Source: Citrifermentans bremense (GTDB taxonomy: Bacteria; Desulfobacterota; Desulfuromonadia; Geobacterales; Geobacteraceae). From it: a DNA stretch of 64,000 nt. Under the pieces are notes generated by a model that did not search any database, was not told the DNA's origin, and saw only the letters and a list, made by a program, of their open reading frames with translations. Shown piece after piece: positions 45,071 through 53,284 of the stretch (position 1 is the stretch's first letter; each line of letters opens with the position of its first letter). The stretch lies in the NCBI RefSeq assembly GCF_014218275.1, contig NZ_AP023213.1:496001-560000 (forward strand), in the 5' to 3' direction. The position numbers were made by a program, and so were the translations under genes.

Positions 45071-45721
45071 ATGAGCATGAAGGTATTGATCGTGGACGAC
45101 CACGCCATAGTGAGGCAGGGGCTGCGTGTGCTGATCGACAAGGAACAGGATATGGAGGTGACGGCGGAGGCGGCGACCGGCGTCGAGGCGATCCAGATGG
45201 CCCGCGAGAACCGTCCCGACGTCATCGTCATGGACATCACCATGCCTGACCTAAACGGCATCGACGCAACGCGCGCCATCGTCTCCGAGTGGCCGCAGGC
45301 GCGGGTGCTGGCGCTCTCCATGGAATCGGACCGCCGCTTCGTAGTCGAGGTGCTGAAGGCCGGCGCGAACGGCTACGTTCTCAAGGACTCGGCCTTCGCC
45401 GAGCTGGCCACCGCGATCCGTGTCGTGGCCGCTGGCGAAACCTATCTCCCCTCCCGGGTAACCACGCTTTTGATCAAGGAGTACCTGCAGCGGATCCCGG
45501 ACGAGGTGCCGGCCACCTACGAGAACCTCTCGCAGCGGGAAAGGGAGATCCTGCAACTGATCGCCGACGGCAAAAACGCGAAGGAGATAGCCTTCAGCTT
45601 CGGGGTCAGCGTGAAGACCGTGGAGAACCAGCGCCACAGCATCATGAAAAAGCTCGACCTGTTCAGCATCGCAGAACTGACCAAGTACGCAGTACGCCAG
45701 GGACTCACCTCGCTCAATTGA
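45071..45721 (+). CDS. NarL/FixJ-type response regulator
   Basis: A 216-residue regulator. The receiver has the acidic pair DD (9-10), phosphoacceptor Asp55 in VIVMDITMPDLNG and the conserved lysine in VLKDSAF. The LuxR-type helix-turn-helix is LSQREREILQLIADGKNAKE, followed by SVKTVENQRHSIMKKL. It lies 10 bp after the kinase gene and is the output of that operon. The targets are not evident. The nearby 10-bp inverted repeat at 41632-41717 could be its site. Confidence 0.93.
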   Translation: MSMKVLIVDDHAIVRQGLRVLIDKEQDMEVTAEAATGVEAIQMARENRPDVIVMDITMPDLNGIDATRAIVSEWPQARVLALSMESDRRFVVEVLKAGANGYVLKDSAFAELATAIRVVAAGETYLPSRVTTLLIKEYLQRIPDEVPATYENLSQREREILQLIADGKNAKEIAFSFGVSVKTVENQRHSIMKKLDLFSIAELTKYAVRQGLTSLN

Positions 45722-45727
45722 CCTGCC

Positions 45728-45751
45728 AGGGGGTGCCCAGCGCACCCCCTT
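45728..45751 (+). terminator. Hairpin after the response regulator gene
   Basis: GGGGGTGC (45729-45736) and GCACCCCC (45742-45749) form an 8-bp stem, followed by only TT. Probable terminator. Confidence 0.6.
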
Positions 45752-45818
45752 CCTGCCGATTCCCGGCATCGTCGCCTCCACATGCTTCCCCGCCTCCCTG
45801 AGCCGTCCCCCATCCCTC

Positions 45819-45846
45819 TTGACACCAAACCCGCCCCATATAAACT
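45819..45846 (+). promoter_or_regulatory. Possible sigma-70 promoter for the CsbD gene
   Basis: TTGACA (45819-45824) is followed by TATAAACT. The -10 is either TATAAA (14-bp spacer) or TAAACT (16-bp spacer). The leader to the CsbD start is about 170 bp, and no further structure was recognised in the 300-bp gap. Confidence 0.4.
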
Positions 45847-46023
45847 AGACGAGTTGCAAAATTAGCGTTAATTAATCAAAATCCCGGAGCACTTTCAGGA
45901 TTTTGCCGCCCGTTTTCCCCGCGCAGCACCCGCTGCAGTCTCGATCACCAGCAGAGCGGCCGCAGTCATCAGCAACAGATGCATCATCCGGCACGAAGGT
46001 TAATCGGTCAGGAGGTATAAACC

Positions 46024-46203
46024 ATGAAACCGAGCACGAAAGACCAGACAAAAGGCAAGCTGCACGAGATGAAAGGACAGGTGAAGGAACAAGCCGGAAA
46101 TGTCACCCGCAACGTCTCCATGGAGCAGCAGGGGAGGACGGAGAAGGTGACCGGCAAGGTGCAAAAGGATGCCGGAAAGGCGGAGAAAAAACTGCAGAAG
46201 TAG
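46024..46203 (+). CDS. CsbD-family small stress protein
   Basis: A 59-residue hydrophilic, charged protein: KDQTKGKLHEMKGQVKEQAG, then KVTGKVQKDAGKAEKK. The GKxxExKGxxKExxG pattern is the CsbD signature. CsbD-like proteins accumulate under general or envelope stress; the molecular role is unknown. A perfect AGGAGGT lies six bases before the ATG. First of a run of small stress-type genes. Confidence 0.85.
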   Translation: MKPSTKDQTKGKLHEMKGQVKEQAGNVTRNVSMEQQGRTEKVTGKVQKDAGKAEKKLQK

Positions 46204-46385
46204 GCGCCTGACGCGGTCCCGCCATCGAGGCCCGGCGTTCCGCGCGATCTGAAGCGGCTTCTATTCAAGGCGCCGGTGGTGGTTGCGGTCGCTCTGCTGG
46301 TGATCGAAACGGTTGGGCCATCCCGGATGAACCAGGTGCTCGAGGAGACGGGGGGGACTAAGAACAACAAGGAGGTGTATCCGAC

Positions 46386-46577
46386 ATGCCCCTGGTACAG
46401 GTCTTACTGGTTCTCATCGTGGTTGGTGTCCTGCTCTGGCTGGTCAACACCTACGTCCCCATGGCAGGTTCCATCAAGTCGATACTTAACGCGGTCGTAG
46501 TGATAGTAGTCGTGATCTGGCTTTTGAACGTATTCGGGCTTATGGAGAACATCACCCGGCTAAGGGTAGGAAAGTGA
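46386..46577 (+). CDS. Thivi_2564-family two-helix membrane protein
   Basis: A 63-residue protein with two hydrophobic helices separated by YVPMAGSIKSILNAV. This matches a small family I know as Thivi_2564-like, of unknown function. AAGGAGGTG lies nine bases before the ATG. It sits between CsbD and another tiny membrane protein, which suggests a shared stress response. Confidence 0.75.
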   Translation: MPLVQVLLVLIVVGVLLWLVNTYVPMAGSIKSILNAVVVIVVVIWLLNVFGLMENITRLRVGK

Positions 46578-46636
46578 GCTAACAACAACCGGAAGCGGCC
46601 GGCAGCAACAAGGACCGTTTCTCAAAGGAGGACGAC

Positions 46637-46786
46637 ATGCTCTGGACCATCGTGGTGATACTGCTGATCCTGTGGCTTCTCGGGCTGGTAACCAGCTATA
46701 CCTTGGGCGGGTTCATTCATCTGCTGCTGGTACTTGCCATCATCGTGGTTATAATCAACCTTATTCAGGGAAGACGGCCTCTGTAG
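46637..46786 (+). CDS. lmo0937-family small membrane protein
   Basis: A 49-residue protein of two helices: MLWTIVVILLILWLLGLVTS and IHLLLVLAIIVVIINLIQG, ending GRRPL. This is the pattern of the lmo0937 family, often seen beside CsbD and YtxH-like stress genes; function unknown. AGGAGGAC lies before the ATG. Confidence 0.8.
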   Translation: MLWTIVVILLILWLLGLVTSYTLGGFIHLLLVLAIIVVIINLIQGRRPL

Positions 46787-46855
46787 CCTGATGCATCGGT
46801 CGTGACCGCTGTCCAGGGGCCTGGGTTGACAGAAAAAGAAAAGGGGGAGTTGCCA

Positions 46856-47719
46856 GTGAGAGTAACAGCCGCAGTAATAACGATCCTTGCCCTTGCCGTA
46901 GTGCCTTGTATTGCCGCGGATGGCGGCGCCGCTGCCACGGTGCGGCAGGTGCCTCCCGGACAGCAAATGAACCAAGTGATGATGCCTACGCCTTCCCATC
47001 TCCTGATGAGGGCGTACCACAGAAACGTCGCCAACTTCGCCGAGACCCTCTACCAGGCTGCGGAGCAGGGACCTTCCGTGCCGGCCCCCCTGGCCCGCAC
47101 CGCGGTCGCCGAGATGAGGCGCAGCGTCGAAGAGATGGAAAAGCAAAGGGCGACGGCGCTTGCCGAAATGCAGCTGCCGCCGCAGCGGCAGAAGATGATG
47201 GACGAGCACCTGGTGCAGGTGAAGACGCATCTGCGGCAGCTGGAGGAGCTGGTGCAGAAGGAGCAGATCGATTCGGGGCAGGTGAAAAAAGAACTGCAGT
47301 CGATCTTCATGCAGTGCGGGGGGGCGGGGTGTGGTAGCGGTCCAGGCCCCCGGGGAGGGCAGGGCCAAGGCGCCTACGGCGGGATGCGGGGGTGCGACTG
47401 CCGGGCTGGAAACCCCGACCACGCCATGATGATGGACGACATGATGAAGAAGGTAAAGCGCCAGGACGCGGAGCTGGCCCAGCTGGTGCAGCGGATGCGG
47501 CAGGCTTCGGGCCAGGCGAAGCTGGACCTTGTGGCGGAGACCGTGGCGACGATGGTGCAGCAGCGGGCCGAGCTGACCGAGGACATGGAGAAGATGCACG
47601 ACATGATGCAGTGGCAGCACCCCGGCACGGAACAGATGATGAACGACGAAGAGGACCAGGACCAGGGTCAGGACGAGGAGTACGATCTAGAGGATGAGGA
47701 GGAGGTCACAACCGACTGA
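46856..47719 (+). CDS. Exported Met/Gln-rich protein with acidic tail
   Basis: A 287-residue protein. I chose GTG 46856 because GGGGGAG precedes it and a clean signal peptide follows (RVTAAVITILALAVVPCIAA). The mature part is mainly helical and rich in Met, Gln and charged residues. It has two related helical blocks separated by a Gly/Cys linker (QCGGAGCGSGPGPRGG, then GCDCRAG), Met clusters (HAMMMDDMMKKV), and a strongly acidic C-terminus. It may be a periplasmic metal-binding or chaperone-like protein of the Spy/CpxP style, but the LTxxQ motif of that family is not seen. Downstream is a bidirectional-looking terminator. Confidence 0.6.
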   Translation: MRVTAAVITILALAVVPCIAADGGAAATVRQVPPGQQMNQVMMPTPSHLLMRAYHRNVANFAETLYQAAEQGPSVPAPLARTAVAEMRRSVEEMEKQRATALAEMQLPPQRQKMMDEHLVQVKTHLRQLEELVQKEQIDSGQVKKELQSIFMQCGGAGCGSGPGPRGGQGQGAYGGMRGCDCRAGNPDHAMMMDDMMKKVKRQDAELAQLVQRMRQASGQAKLDLVAETVATMVQQRAELTEDMEKMHDMMQWQHPGTEQMMNDEEDQDQGQDEEYDLEDEEEVTTD

Positions 47720-47742
47720 CCGGGAAGGGGTGAACCTCAGGA

Positions 47743-47788
47743 AAAAAGGGGCTGGCAAGGCCGCGAAACGCGGCCTGCCAACCCCTTT
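47743..47788 (+). terminator. Strong hairpin terminator between convergent genes
   Basis: AAAAGGGG and CCCCTTTT flank an inner stem GGCCGCG/CGCGGCC with few mismatches. It is usable on both strands and separates the gene ending at 47719 from the minus-strand gene ending at 47822. Confidence 0.85.
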
Positions 47789-47821
47789 TCCTATGCAGAC
47801 CGGCCAACTTCCCCGTTGCGC

Positions 47822-50380
47822 CTAAAGCATCTTCAGCTGCATCCTCCCTCGGGGGTTGTGCAGGAAGTTCGCCCTTTGCTTCAAAAGCGAGGTCATCTTC
47901 GCCACCGGCAGCGGGCGGCTGAAGTAGTACCCTTGCGCTTCCTCGCTCCCCTCGGCCTGTAGCCAGGCGAGCTGGGAAGCGTTTTCCACCCCCTCGGCGA
48001 TCACCCTGAGCTGCATGCTGCGCCCGATGCTGATCACGGCGCGCACCACTGCGGCGTTGTCGGCGTCGCGGGCGATGTTGTGGATGAAGGACTGATCTAT
48101 CTTCAGCTTGTCGACGGGGAGTTTCTTCAGGTAGCTAAGGCTCGAGTAGCCGGTGCCGAAATCGTCGATGGAGAGCTGCAGCCCGAGCGCCTTCATGGCG
48201 GCCATGCTTCCCAGGACCCGCTGGGGGTCGCTCATGATGGTCGCCTCGGTGAGTTCCAGTTCCAGGCATTCCGGGGCGATCCCTGTTTGCAGCAGCGAGT
48301 CCTCAATGGTCTCCTCGAAATCGGGGTGCTGGAAGAAGCTGGCCGACAGGTTCACCGCAGCCGAAACCGACTGGATCCCCTGCTGCTGCCACTGCTGGAT
48401 CTGACGGCAGACGGTCGGGATGATCCACTTGCTGATCTGGGTGAGGATCCCGGATTCCTCGGCGATGCCGATGAAGCTCACCGGGAGCATCAGCCCGCGA
48501 ACCGGGTGCTGCCACCTGATCAGGGCCTCCATGCCGCTGAACCTGCCGGTCGCCAGGTCGACCTTGGGCTGGTAGTAGAGTACGAACTCGTTGCGGTCGA
48601 GAGCCCGGCGCAGCTCCCCCTCCAGCATGAACCGCTGGTGCGCCATCTCGTTCAGCTTGTGGGTGAAGAACTGGAAATTGTTCCCCCCCGACTTCTTGGC
48701 GTGGTACATGGCGATGTCGGCGTGCTTCAAAAGGGTCAGGTAATCCCGGCCGTCCTCGGGATAGATGCTGATGCCGATGCTCGGGGTGACCATGACGCTG
48801 CTGCCCATGACCTGGAACCCGGTGCCGATGATCTTCTCCGCGACCACTGTGGTCTCCGCCACGCCGCAGTCCCAAAGCATCACCACGAATTCGTCCCCGC
48901 CAAGCCTCGAGACTACGTCGCAGGAGCGGGTGCAGTCGTTGAGCTTTTTTGCCACCGACTGCAAGAGCCGGTCCCCGACGTCGTGTCCCATGGAGTCGTT
49001 GATCTGCTTGAAGTCGTCGATGTCCAGAAAGAGCAGGGCCACGTTGCGCGCGCTCTTTTGTGCCGCGCAGATCACCTGCTCCATACGCTCGTAGAGGGTG
49101 CTGCGGTTGGGGAGCTTGGTGAGCGGGTCGTGGTGGGCGAGGAAGAAGATGTTCTCTTCCGCCCGTTTTATGTCGGTGATGTCGAGGATGAAGCCGTCCA
49201 GCCGCGTGATGCTGAGGCGATCCCCTCTTTGCTGCCTCTGCACGGAGCAGTTGTTGAGTATCCAGCGCACCGAGCCGTCCTTGTGGAGGATGCGGTGCCG
49301 GATCGGCTCCTGGTCCACCCCGGCGAAGATGCTGTTGAGAAACTCGACCACCAGGTTGCGGTCCTCCACGTGGATCATGCTGAACCAGAGCAGGGGGTCC
49401 CGGTAGTACTCTTCGGGGGCGTACCCGGTGATGTCGAAGCATTTCGGGCTGTGGTAGATCGAGGTGATCTCCCCCTCTTCGAAGCGGACGCTGTAGACGT
49501 ACTCGTTGATGTTGCTGACTATGGTCCGGCACTGCTCTTCGCTGCTCAAAAGCGCCTCCTCGGCGCTCTTGCGGATGGTGATGTCGCGTATGTTGAACTG
49601 CACCACCTTGCTCTGGTCTATGTAGCTGTTGCTGACCACTTCCACGGGGATGTCCCGCCCCCACAGGGTGCCCAGTTGCAGGTCGTCGCCGTGAAAGGAT
49701 TCCCTTTGCTGCATCGCCTTGAAATCGGCGGCACTCGGTACGATACGGGCGAAGAAGTCGAGTTCCCAGACCGTCTTGCCCAAAAGCTCATCCCGCCCGC
49801 ACCCCAGCATCCCGACCAGGAAAGGGTTGACTTCGGTGATGGCCCCGCTCTCCGCCTCGACGATCATGATGCCGTCCTTGGCGGTCTCGAAGAGGCTGCG
49901 GTAGCGGGCCTCGGAGCGCTGCAGCGCCTGCTCCGACCGCTTGCGCTTGGAGATATCGAGCACCGACAGCCGGTACTCGTTGCCCTCTTTGCAGCAAAGC
50001 ACATCGATGCGCACCGAGAGCTGGTCGGAACTATTGGAGATTAGGGTGAGTTCGCAAGCGGTTTTTGCGCGGCTGGTGCGGGCGTCATCCAGCAAGGCGG
50101 AAAACTCCGCCCGGGAGGGCTCCGCCACTACCTGTTCGAAGGGAATCCCGAGCAATTCCGGACGGAGCCTGCCGATGAGGCCTGCCCCGGTGCTGTTGAC
50201 GCTCCGAATCTTGCCGTCGGCGTCGAGGGTGAAATGTCCTAAGGGGGAAAATTCGTAGAGGTCGGCGTAGACCTTCAGTTCCCTGACGAGTTCTTCCCGG
50301 GACAGGGAGAGGTTGTCGCTGTCAAAGGCTTTGCGTTGTCTGGAATGGTTCGCCGCATTTTTCCTATCTGCATCGCTCAT
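47822..50380 (-). CDS. PAS-GGDEF-EAL cyclic-di-GMP turnover protein
   Basis: A soluble protein of 852 residues with three PAS domains (about 30-150, 150-280 and 285-410), a GGDEF domain with intact SRLGGDEFVV (near 493), and an EAL domain with MEALIRWQHP, ELTEATIM, DDFGTGYSSLSYL and KIDQSF. Both the diguanylate cyclase and phosphodiesterase signatures are complete, so it could be bifunctional or switch by PAS input. The ATG at 50380 has GGAGGAG upstream; a start 14 codons earlier lacks one. Monocistronic and divergent from the flavoprotein gene. Confidence 0.92.
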   Translation of the reverse strand: MSDADRKNAANHSRQRKAFDSDNLSLSREELVRELKVYADLYEFSPLGHFTLDADGKIRSVNSTGAGLIGRLRPELLGIPFEQVVAEPSRAEFSALLDDARTSRAKTACELTLISNSSDQLSVRIDVLCCKEGNEYRLSVLDISKRKRSEQALQRSEARYRSLFETAKDGIMIVEAESGAITEVNPFLVGMLGCGRDELLGKTVWELDFFARIVPSAADFKAMQQRESFHGDDLQLGTLWGRDIPVEVVSNSYIDQSKVVQFNIRDITIRKSAEEALLSSEEQCRTIVSNINEYVYSVRFEEGEITSIYHSPKCFDITGYAPEEYYRDPLLWFSMIHVEDRNLVVEFLNSIFAGVDQEPIRHRILHKDGSVRWILNNCSVQRQQRGDRLSITRLDGFILDITDIKRAEENIFFLAHHDPLTKLPNRSTLYERMEQVICAAQKSARNVALLFLDIDDFKQINDSMGHDVGDRLLQSVAKKLNDCTRSCDVVSRLGGDEFVVMLWDCGVAETTVVAEKIIGTGFQVMGSSVMVTPSIGISIYPEDGRDYLTLLKHADIAMYHAKKSGGNNFQFFTHKLNEMAHQRFMLEGELRRALDRNEFVLYYQPKVDLATGRFSGMEALIRWQHPVRGLMLPVSFIGIAEESGILTQISKWIIPTVCRQIQQWQQQGIQSVSAAVNLSASFFQHPDFEETIEDSLLQTGIAPECLELELTEATIMSDPQRVLGSMAAMKALGLQLSIDDFGTGYSSLSYLKKLPVDKLKIDQSFIHNIARDADNAAVVRAVISIGRSMQLRVIAEGVENASQLAWLQAEGSEEAQGYYFSRPLPVAKMTSLLKQRANFLHNPRGRMQLKML

Positions 50381-50631
50381 GACTCCTCCGATGCTTTCGG
50401 GCCTCTTCGGGAGGGAGCTCATCTGCTGATAAGCTACAGTATCGGCACGGCGTGGCCAGGGAGGAAAAGGGAAGATTTGCTATCTGCCTGCCGCTGAGAA
50501 AATGATAAGGTAATTGGCGTAAAACTTCACCGTGAATTATCCTTGTCGGAGTTGCCGGTTTGCCCATGCGAACCGTGACACTAGCTTCTCTATGTTAATA
50601 CATAAAGAACACCTTGCAAAGGATGAGCGCC

Positions 50632-52158
50632 ATGAGTGAGAACATCCTGTTTCAGCCTGACAGCGCAGAGAACCGGGAACTTGAGTGGAACGTGCGCCCC
50701 CCAGGTTGGCAAAACCCGGTGCCGTCCGGGCGCTACAACCTCGTCGTTGTCGGCGCCGGGACCGCGGGGCTAGTCTGCGCCGCAGGGGCGGCTGCGCTTG
50801 GTGCGCGCGTGGCCCTGGTCGAGAGGCTGGCTCTGGGGGGGGACTGCCTGAATGTGGGATGCGTGCCGTCGAAGGCGCTGCTCCGGGCCTCGCGTGCCGT
50901 TTTCGATGCGCGCGGAATCGGCGGTTTCGGAGTAGTGGGGGGGGAACGGCTTCAGGCGGATTTCAGCGTGGCGCTAAAGCGTATGCGCGGGCTGAGGGCC
51001 GGGATCAGCAGCCATGACTCAGCGCTTCGCTTCCGGGACCAACTGGGGGTAGACGTGTACCTGGGGCAGGGGACGTTCACCGCTGCGGACGCGCTCCATG
51101 TCGATGGGGCAACGCTCCGTTTCGCCAAGGCCGCACTCTGCACCGGCGCCCGGGCGGCCATTCCACCCGTACCCGGTCTGGAGGAGTTGGGATGCCTGAC
51201 CAACGAGACTGTCTTCTCCCTCACCTCGCTTCCGCAAAGGTTCGCTGTCATCGGTTCGGGCCCGGTCGGTTGTGAACTGGCGCAGGCTTTCGCGCGCTTC
51301 GGCAGCAAGGTGACCCTGATCGAGCGGGGAGCGGGGATCCTCGCGCGCGAGGACCGGGACGCGGCGGCAATTCTCGAAACCGCCTTCAGGCGCGAGGGGA
51401 TACAGCTGGAGCTCAGGGCGAAGCTCGTCCGTGCCTGGAGCAGCGGTTCCGAAAAGCGACTTCTCCTGGAGCGGGACGGGGCAGAGTTCGAGGTTGCAGT
51501 CGACGCCGTCCTGGTTGGGGCCGGGCGCGCGCCCAACACCGATGGGCTGGGGCTAGAGGCGGCGGGAGTCGAGTTCGACGGAAGCGGCGTCAAGGTGAAC
51601 GATTTCCTGCAGACCTCGAACCGGCGTATCTATGCCGCCGGAGACATCTGCTCCGCCTATAAATTCACCCACGTAGCCGACGCGCAGGCGAGGGTCGTGA
51701 TAGAAAACGCCCTTTTCCCCGGCCGGAGGAAGAATTCCGCCCTGACCGTGCCCTGGTGCACCTATACCGACCCCGAGGTGGCGCATGTGGGGATCTACGA
51801 AGCGGATGCCGCGGCTCATGGAGTCGAGGTGCGGACCCTCACAATCCCCTTCGCCGAGGTGGACCGCGCCGTCCTGGACGGGGAGACGGAAGGGTTCGCG
51901 CGGGTGCATCTGAAAAAAGGAAGCGACACCATACTGGGAGCGACCATCGTGGCGCGCCACGCTGGAGAGATGATAGTCGAGGTCGTCCTTGCCATCGGCG
52001 CCGGCTTGGGGCTCTCCGCGATAGGGCGCACTATCCACCCCTACCCCACCCAGGCCGAGAGCCTGAGAAAGCTCGCCGATTCCTACAACCGCGGCAGGTT
52101 GACTCCCTCGGTCAAGAAGCTGATGACGGCCTGGCTAGCCTGGCAAAGAAAGTGGTAA
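50632..52158 (+). CDS. FAD-dependent disulfide oxidoreductase (MerA/dihydrolipoamide dehydrogenase type)
   Basis: A 508-residue class I flavoprotein: FAD motif VVGAGTAGLVCAAGAAALGA, redox-active disulfide GGDCLNVGCVPSKALL, NAD(P) motif VIGSGPVGCELAQAFARFG, and C-terminal IHPYPTQAESLRKL. The active-site style and extended N-terminus match mercuric-reductase-like proteins that are regularly followed by a TVP38/TMEM64 gene, as here. The C-terminal Cys-Cys pair of true MerA is absent, so mercury reduction is unlikely. It might supply the E3 function to the pyruvate dehydrogenase encoded 1 kb downstream, which lacks an E3 gene; this is speculative. Start at 50632 by AAGGA spacing. Confidence 0.85.
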   Translation: MSENILFQPDSAENRELEWNVRPPGWQNPVPSGRYNLVVVGAGTAGLVCAAGAAALGARVALVERLALGGDCLNVGCVPSKALLRASRAVFDARGIGGFGVVGGERLQADFSVALKRMRGLRAGISSHDSALRFRDQLGVDVYLGQGTFTAADALHVDGATLRFAKAALCTGARAAIPPVPGLEELGCLTNETVFSLTSLPQRFAVIGSGPVGCELAQAFARFGSKVTLIERGAGILAREDRDAAAILETAFRREGIQLELRAKLVRAWSSGSEKRLLLERDGAEFEVAVDAVLVGAGRAPNTDGLGLEAAGVEFDGSGVKVNDFLQTSNRRIYAAGDICSAYKFTHVADAQARVVIENALFPGRRKNSALTVPWCTYTDPEVAHVGIYEADAAAHGVEVRTLTIPFAEVDRAVLDGETEGFARVHLKKGSDTILGATIVARHAGEMIVEVVLAIGAGLGLSAIGRTIHPYPTQAESLRKLADSYNRGRLTPSVKKLMTAWLAWQRKW

Positions 52159-52194
52159 CCAATCGCCCCTGGATGTGCTAAACAGATGGAGTCG

Positions 52195-52285
52195 AGATTA
52201 AGATTGAGATTGAGTTAAGAAAACCTTTGTCTTCAGGGTAAGGCACCAATCGCTATCTAAAATCAGATTTTATTAATCTTAATCT
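52195..52285. repeat. AT-rich intergenic inverted repeat
   Basis: AGATTAAGATT (52195-52205) and its exact inverse AATCTTAATCT (52275-52285) bound a 69-bp interior that contains the short dyad AAAATCAGATTTT. It looks like a dispersed palindromic element between the flavoprotein and TVP38 genes. Confidence 0.45.
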
Positions 52286-52316
52286 TTTATCCTCTGTCTC
52301 CGGAGTACCTCGCCGC

Positions 52317-52994
52317 ATGAACCTGAAAAAGATCCTCCTCCTCGCCGTTGCCGTCATCTGCGTCTTCCTCTTCTTCTACCTCGATCTGGGGCGTTACCTG
52401 ACCCTGGAGTCGCTCAAGGCCAACCGGCAGGCGCTCCTCCAGTACTACGCGGCGCACCGGGCTGCCACGGTCGCCGGCTTCATGGCCCTTTACATCCTGC
52501 AGACGGCGCTCTCGCTTCCCGGCGCAGCCATCTTGTCGCTGGCGGCAGGCGCCATCTTCGGCTCCCTGGCCGGGACCTGCTACGCCGTCATCGCCGCCAC
52601 CGTTGGAGCGACGCTCGCTTTCGTGGTGACCCGCTACCTGCTGCGCGACCTCGTGCTCGGCAAGTTCGGACCGAAACTGGAGGGGCTGAACCGGGAGCTG
52701 GAAGCACGCGGTTTCAACTACCTGCTCTTTCTTAGGCTGGTGCCGCTGTTCCCGTTCTTCCTGATCAACCTCGCCGCCGGGCTCACTCGCCTCCCCTTGC
52801 GCGTCTTCGTCCCGGGGACGCTGATCGGGATCATCCCCGGAGGGTTCGTCTTCGTCAACGCAGGGGCGAGCCTTGCCACCATCGATTCCCTCTCCGACGT
52901 CGCCTCTCCCCGGGTGCTAGGCTCCTTTGCCCTTTTGGGACTCTTCGCCCTGGTGCCGGTCATCTACAGTAAGGTGAAAAAGAAAACCGGCTAG
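52317..52994 (+). CDS. TVP38/TMEM64-family membrane protein
   Basis: A 225-residue protein with about six helices and the family core: LPGAAILSLAAGAIFGSLAG, then FLRLVPLFPFFLINLAAGLT. This SNARE-associated/DedA-like fold contains re-entrant loops, and some relatives move lipids across bilayers. The gene follows a MerA-type flavoprotein gene, a recurrent pairing in bacteria whose meaning is unknown. A short hairpin lies downstream. Confidence 0.9.
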   Translation: MNLKKILLLAVAVICVFLFFYLDLGRYLTLESLKANRQALLQYYAAHRAATVAGFMALYILQTALSLPGAAILSLAAGAIFGSLAGTCYAVIAATVGATLAFVVTRYLLRDLVLGKFGPKLEGLNRELEARGFNYLLFLRLVPLFPFFLINLAAGLTRLPLRVFVPGTLIGIIPGGFVFVNAGASLATIDSLSDVASPRVLGSFALLGLFALVPVIYSKVKKKTG

Positions 52995-53026
52995 CAGTTC
53001 TCACTGAATTCCTTGAAACCTGGGTT

Positions 53027-53047
53027 CCCTCTCCCTGTGGGAGAGGG
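53027..53047. repeat. REP-like perfect hairpin
   Basis: CCCTCTCCC and GGGAGAGGG form a 9-bp perfect stem with loop TGT, followed by ACAGGGTGATGG. Related to the dyad at 8063-8084. The rest of this 290-bp gap holds only the promoter at 53216. Confidence 0.7.
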
Positions 53048-53215
53048 ACAGGGTGATGGTCGATGATCCTTCTACAGTCCTCGGGGGGCGAAAAGCTGCG
53101 GGTGCGCAAGCTCCTTTCTACCCCGGCGTTGCCTATCCCATCAGAATCGCTTTCATTAGTCTCTTCCGCCTCCTGCGCGAGGCTGGTTAAGTAGTCCCTC
53201 CTTTCTCGACCTCTT

Positions 53216-53244
53216 TTGACATCCTGCAAGTGTGCGTTTACACT
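53216..53244 (+). promoter_or_regulatory. Sigma-70 promoter of the pyruvate dehydrogenase operon
   Basis: TTGACA (53216-53221) and TACACT (53239-53244) have an ideal 17-bp spacer. Transcription would start near 53251, 34 bases before the chosen E1alpha start. This also argues against the longer reading frame that begins inside the promoter. Confidence 0.8.
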
Positions 53245-53284
53245 CTCCCAATCTTTGATCGCCACCTCCGCGGAAGGTCCGAGC

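Noticed and set aside
46204-46385. Extra small gene between CsbD and the next membrane protein
   Set aside because: Frames here lack ribosome sites and a credible start; the region reads as a leader sequence.
48080-50044. 654-codon open frame opposite the GGDEF-EAL gene
   Set aside because: Antisense shadow; the opposite strand has complete catalytic domains across the full length.
50632-52158. True mercuric reductase
   Set aside because: The C-terminal vicinal cysteines and an N-terminal heavy-metal domain are absent, and no mer genes are nearby.
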